Below are positions 5,739 through 8,189 of a DNA stretch of 8,189 nt, in pieces (positions within the stretch are counted from its first letter, which is position 1; each line of letters begins with the position of its first letter). Made by a program: the position numbers and the translations under genes. The DNA lies in assembly GCA_028702015.1 (NCBI GenBank), contig JAQVPO010000054.1, positions 1 to 8,189 of the forward strand, given 5' to 3'. The DNA is from Synergistaceae bacterium (GTDB lineage Bacteria > Synergistota > Synergistia > Synergistales > Synergistaceae). The notes below the pieces were generated by a model, which saw only the letters and a list, made by a program, of their open reading frames with translations, was not told the DNA's origin and did no database searches.

Positions 5739-7226
5739 TTATTCTCCGTATACTTTCCCTGTTTCGGTCAGCATTTCCGGAATTTCTCTGCGTATCTGAG
5801 AATCTATCTCAGGATCGACAGCAAGCGGTTTATGATTCTCAAGATAATTTATTGCCAACAGCCTGGCACGTTCCTCAGCATTGAGTTTTCCTTCTGCTTC
5901 CCAGACCATTCTTGGTTTTCGGTCAGCAAGGACAGGATAGAAGAACTCATCTCTCATATGTGCAGTCGTATGTTCATCTCCCAGATAATTACCTCCGGGG
6001 CCAACTCTCTTTATACAGTCAAGAGCTAGCTTGTCCGGATCGATCTCTATCCCGGCAAGAACCCTTCTTGCCATGCCAGCGATATCGTTGTCAATGACAT
6101 ACGTCTGAAGCGAGATCGTGAGTCCACTTTCAAGAAGTCCGGCTGCGTCATGGATATAGTTGGCGCCAGCCATTGCTGAAAGTAAAACGTTTATTGCTGG
6201 TTCGTATGCAGACTGGGCATCGGGAACCTTAGATTCACTAGGACCTGCGGTATTGTAGATCGGCAGGTTATAGCGCCTTGCCACCTGTGCAGCAGCAGCA
6301 TTCATCATACCCATTTCGACCGATCCGAAGCAAAATGCCCCTGTACGAAGGTCTGTTGTAGTGGGTACTACTGAGTACAATGTTGGGTGTCCGGGATTCA
6401 GGAGCTGAGTCGTTATTATGCCCGAAAGCGCTTCAACATTCATCTGGACCAGTGTTCCTGCCAGTGTGCCAGGGGATGTCGAACCTGCCATAGGAGCACA
6501 TGGTGTTGCAAGAGGAATACCCATCAAACATGCGGTTTCCATAAGTGCAGTGTAGTCCTTGTCTAGAAGGAGGGGGCTCATTATGCAGGTAATCATCGAC
6601 ATGAAGGGACGTGCCTTAAACGCATCTTTTGATCCTGCTATAAGTTCAGCCATCCTGGCAAGCTTACGTATTCCGTCAACGGTGTAAACTCCGCCCATTA
6701 CATGCTTAGATGTATTGTTGATCGCGGCGTAAAAACGGTTTACATCAACGACCGGCTTCTGCAACTCGCATGGGAAACATGTTATTACAAAAAATTCTAT
6801 GTCATCGCATGCGTCAACTACCCTCGCTGCAGCTGCCACGTCTCTGATGTTGCTTGAACGACGTTCCCCTGTGTGTATATCAAGGATGTTCAGTGCCGTA
6901 CCGCCTGTTCCCATGTGCGTACGAGTCCCCGAAAGGATAAGGTCGTACTTGGGGTCACGGCCGCAAAGAGTTATCTCTTTAGGAGCCATCTCGACACATT
7001 TCATTACCAGGTTGCGGTCGATTTTGGCGATCATATTTTTTTCGTCTACTTCGGCTCCGGCCTTTTTCCAAAGATCCAGTACGGGTTTGTAGGCTATCTT
7101 TACTCCAACCTGTTCAAAAACCTCCATACTGGTATTATGGATATGGGAGATGCCTTCTTCCGTCAGAGGTTTGTAAAAACCTCCGTTAAGTACCTTTCTC
7201 TCTTTTGCAACTCTTTTACGCGCCAT
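5739..7226 (-). CDS. MttB superfamily corrinoid methyltransferase (non-pyrrolysine)
   Basis: This 495-residue protein is a trimethylamine methyltransferase family (COG5598) homologue. Such enzymes demethylate quaternary amines and pass the methyl group to a cognate corrinoid protein. Recognisable segments are LTEEGISHIH near the start, THMGTGGTALNILD (103-116), CAPMAGSTSPGTLAGT (243-258), NPGHPTLYS (277-285), SESKVPDAQSAYEP (330-343), AGANYIHDAAGLLESG (353-368) and GPGGNYLGDEHT (409-420). The frame is uninterrupted, with no in-frame TAG where archaeal MttB carries pyrrolysine (residue 334, close to the SESKVPD segment by coordinate). Non-Pyl members include glycine betaine (MtgB), proline betaine (MtpB), carnitine (MtcB) and gamma-butyrobetaine (MtyB) methyltransferases. 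I cannot assign a subgroup by eye. ATG 7226 has GGGAGG 7 nt upstream. The corrinoid protein gene ends 15 bp before it, and the OCD-family gene precedes both. Confidence 0.93.
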   Translation of the reverse strand: MARKRVAKERKVLNGGFYKPLTEEGISHIHNTSMEVFEQVGVKIAYKPVLDLWKKAGAEVDEKNMIAKIDRNLVMKCVEMAPKEITLCGRDPKYDLILSGTRTHMGTGGTALNILDIHTGERRSSNIRDVAAAARVVDACDDIEFFVITCFPCELQKPVVDVNRFYAAINNTSKHVMGGVYTVDGIRKLARMAELIAGSKDAFKARPFMSMITCIMSPLLLDKDYTALMETACLMGIPLATPCAPMAGSTSPGTLAGTLVQMNVEALSGIITTQLLNPGHPTLYSVVPTTTDLRTGAFCFGSVEMGMMNAAAAQVARRYNLPIYNTAGPSESKVPDAQSAYEPAINVLLSAMAGANYIHDAAGLLESGLTISLQTYVIDNDIAGMARRVLAGIEIDPDKLALDCIKRVGPGGNYLGDEHTTAHMRDEFFYPVLADRKPRMVWEAEGKLNAEERARLLAINYLENHKPLAVDPEIDSQIRREIPEMLTETGKVYGE

Positions 7227-7241
7227 TGTTATACCTCCCTG

Positions 7242-7883
7242 CTATGCCATTCCTAAAAGCTGTTTAGCTATGACGACGGCTTCACTTGCATCGGCAGAAT
7301 AATGACCGCCGATTTTTTCTGCGTACATAGGTGATGTAGGCGCCCCGCCTATCATTACCTTTATCTCTTCGAGAAGACCTTCTTCTCTGAGCATTTCAAC
7401 AACATCTTTCATGTTTGCCATGGTAGTAGTGAGCATTGCTGACATGCCGAGGATGTTGGGCTTAAGCTCCTTTACCTTTTCAATTATCTCTTTGGCAGGT
7501 TTATCCACTCCGATGTTGATAACTTCAAAGCCAGCCCCTTCAAGCATCATTCCCACGAGCTTGATACCTATATCGTGAAGGTCGCCTTCAACGGTGACTG
7601 TTACGATCCTTCCTGCAGCCTTTACACCTGCTTCTACAAGGGCAGGCCTGATAATATCTATGCCTGCCTGGAGGGCCTTTGCAGAAACAAGGACTTCTGG
7701 TACAAACATCTCTCCGTCTTTGAAAAGTGCTCCAACTTCGTTCATTCCGGCAATGAGAGCATCATTGAGGATCTCACCGACCGGTATTTCTTTTGAAACG
7801 GCTTCATTGACCAGTGAAACGACCTGGGATGTAGCTCCATCTATTACAGCTTCCGCGATTTGTTCAAACAATTTTTCCTTCAT
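7242..7883 (-). CDS. Corrinoid (cobalamin-binding) methyl-carrier protein, MtbC/MttC type
   Basis: This 213-residue protein has the standard two-domain form and full family length. An N-terminal helical cap (about 5-85, including VGEILNDALIAGMNEVG and EMFVPEVLVSAKAL) is followed by a Rossmann-like B12 domain (about 92-212). The B12 signature DxHxxG is EGDLHDIG, with His103 as the lower cobalt ligand. The accompanying SxL motif is GMSAMLTT (Ser148, Leu151) and the GG turn is MIGGAPTS (Gly179-Gly180). It accepts the methyl group from the downstream MttB homologue on Co(I) and hands it on, normally to tetrahydrofolate through a second methyltransferase not seen here. ATG 7883 has GGGGAG 7 nt upstream. 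It lies 36 bp after the OCD-family gene and 15 bp before the methyltransferase, a classic substrate-specific pair. The stop is TAG. Confidence 0.95.
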   Translation of the reverse strand: MKEKLFEQIAEAVIDGATSQVVSLVNEAVSKEIPVGEILNDALIAGMNEVGALFKDGEMFVPEVLVSAKALQAGIDIIRPALVEAGVKAAGRIVTVTVEGDLHDIGIKLVGMMLEGAGFEVINIGVDKPAKEIIEKVKELKPNILGMSAMLTTTMANMKDVVEMLREEGLLEEIKVMIGGAPTSPMYAEKIGGHYSADASEAVVIAKQLLGMA

Positions 7884-7919
7884 GTTTTATCTCCCCTCAG
7901 ACCTTAAATTTAATATTTC

Positions 7920-8189
7920 CTATCTCCAGTACGCTTCATCAAAGAAGCAGTACTCAGTTCCGAGTCCCTTTGCGACTGCCTGGTCATAGAGCGTCTTGCC
8001 CCATGCGAGGTCATGCAAGGGCATGCCGCCTGTCACAAACATAATGATCTCATCGTCGCTCTTGCGTCCGGGTTCTTCACCGTTAACGATCGGTCCAAGG
8101 TTGCGGATCTTAGTCTTGTCGTATTTGCCTGCCTCGATCGCCTTAAGGAGGTGGAATGTTGGTGCCACGACTCCGACTGCATCAAGTCC
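7920..8189 (-). CDS. Ornithine cyclodeaminase/mu-crystallin family protein, C-terminal fragment
   Basis: Eighty-nine residues are visible, open to the right edge of the window; the true start lies outside. A GTG at 8168 is only an internal valine codon. The fragment contains a final helix-strand region of the OCD fold and the family signature PGRKSDDEIIMFVTGGMPLHDLAWGKTLYDQA, close to the usual GRxSxDEIxLFxSxGxxxxDLA. OCD-fold proteins are NAD(P)H-dependent. They include ornithine cyclodeaminase, lysine cyclodeaminase and the delta1-pyrroline-2-carboxylate reductases that make L-proline from 3-hydroxyproline. The visible part lacks the nucleotide- and substrate-binding residues, so the reaction is not shown. 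Because an aconitase X lies in the same cluster, the reductase role is the leading inference. It ends in TAG, 36 bp before the corrinoid protein gene. Confidence 0.88.
   Translation of the reverse strand, partial: GLDAVGVVAPTFHLLKAIEAGKYDKTKIRNLGPIVNGEEPGRKSDDEIIMFVTGGMPLHDLAWGKTLYDQAVAKGLGTEYCFFDEAYWR

Noticed and set aside
5739..7226. Pyrrolysine-containing MttB
   Set aside because: The frame has no internal TAG over its 495 codons, and TAG is used as a normal stop by four genes of the window.
7904..7913. Perfect 10-bp palindrome TTAAATTTAA between the OCD and corrinoid genes
   Set aside because: It is purely A/T in an AT-rich spacer of 36 bp, so chance occurrence is likely; nothing else marks it as an operator.
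7594..7989. Plus-strand open frame of 131 codons across the corrinoid protein gene and OCD end
   Set aside because: It is antisense to two confident genes and shows no domain, so it is a shadow frame.
7920..8168. Complete 82-residue protein starting at GTG 8168
   Set aside because: The frame stays open to the window edge and the sequence matches only the C-terminal part of a roughly 330-residue family, so it is a fragment cut by the window.

Overview
The window is a tightly packed catabolic cluster from what looks like an anaerobic, amino-acid-using bacterium. Every gene I can support is on the minus strand, so transcription runs from position 8189 down to 1. The base composition is moderate and the spacers are AT-rich. 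Five genes have a strong AGGAGG-type ribosome binding site, and four of these sit 7 nt before the start. A corrinoid methyltransferase pair next to an aconitase X, a GltS-type carrier and a hydantoinase/oxoprolinase fits a Synergistota or Clostridia-like anaerobe. This taxonomic guess rests on gene content only and is tentative.

Layout in transcription order: (1) the C-terminal end of an ornithine cyclodeaminase/mu-crystallin family protein (8189-7920, cut by the window edge); (2) a cobalamin-binding corrinoid protein of the MtbC/MttC type (7883-7242); (3) a non-pyrrolysine MttB-family methyltransferase (7226-5739); (4) a 94-bp spacer with a hairpin and an AT-rich dyad; (5) a GltS-like sodium/glutamate symporter family carrier (5644-4211); (6) an 85-bp spacer with a GC-rich hairpin; (7) a small membrane-anchored TPR protein (4125-3793); (8) an EamA/DMT transporter (3774-2827); (9) the large and small subunits of a split (type II) aconitase X (2833-1547 and 1547-1119); (10) a MurR/RpiR regulator (1083-193); (11) the N-terminus of a hydantoinase/oxoprolinase family protein (157-1, cut by the window edge). 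No stretch longer than about 100 bp lacks a gene. I saw no RNA gene, CRISPR array or mobile element.

How the genes may work together (inference): the MttB homologue would move a methyl group from a quaternary or tertiary amine to the corrinoid protein. Aconitase X in bacteria is known as cis-3-hydroxy-L-proline dehydratase. Its product, delta1-pyrroline-2-carboxylate, is reduced to L-proline by ornithine-cyclodeaminase-family reductases. A methyltransferase, an OCD-type protein and a split AcnX in one co-directional cluster therefore suggest breakdown of an N-methylated cyclic amino acid such as a proline betaine or hydroxyproline betaine. The two carriers would handle uptake or efflux, and the RpiR protein local control. 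The hydantoinase leaves an alternative open: an N-methylhydantoin, creatinine or lactam route. The corrinoid reductive activase and the methyltransferase that passes the methyl group to tetrahydrofolate are not in the window.
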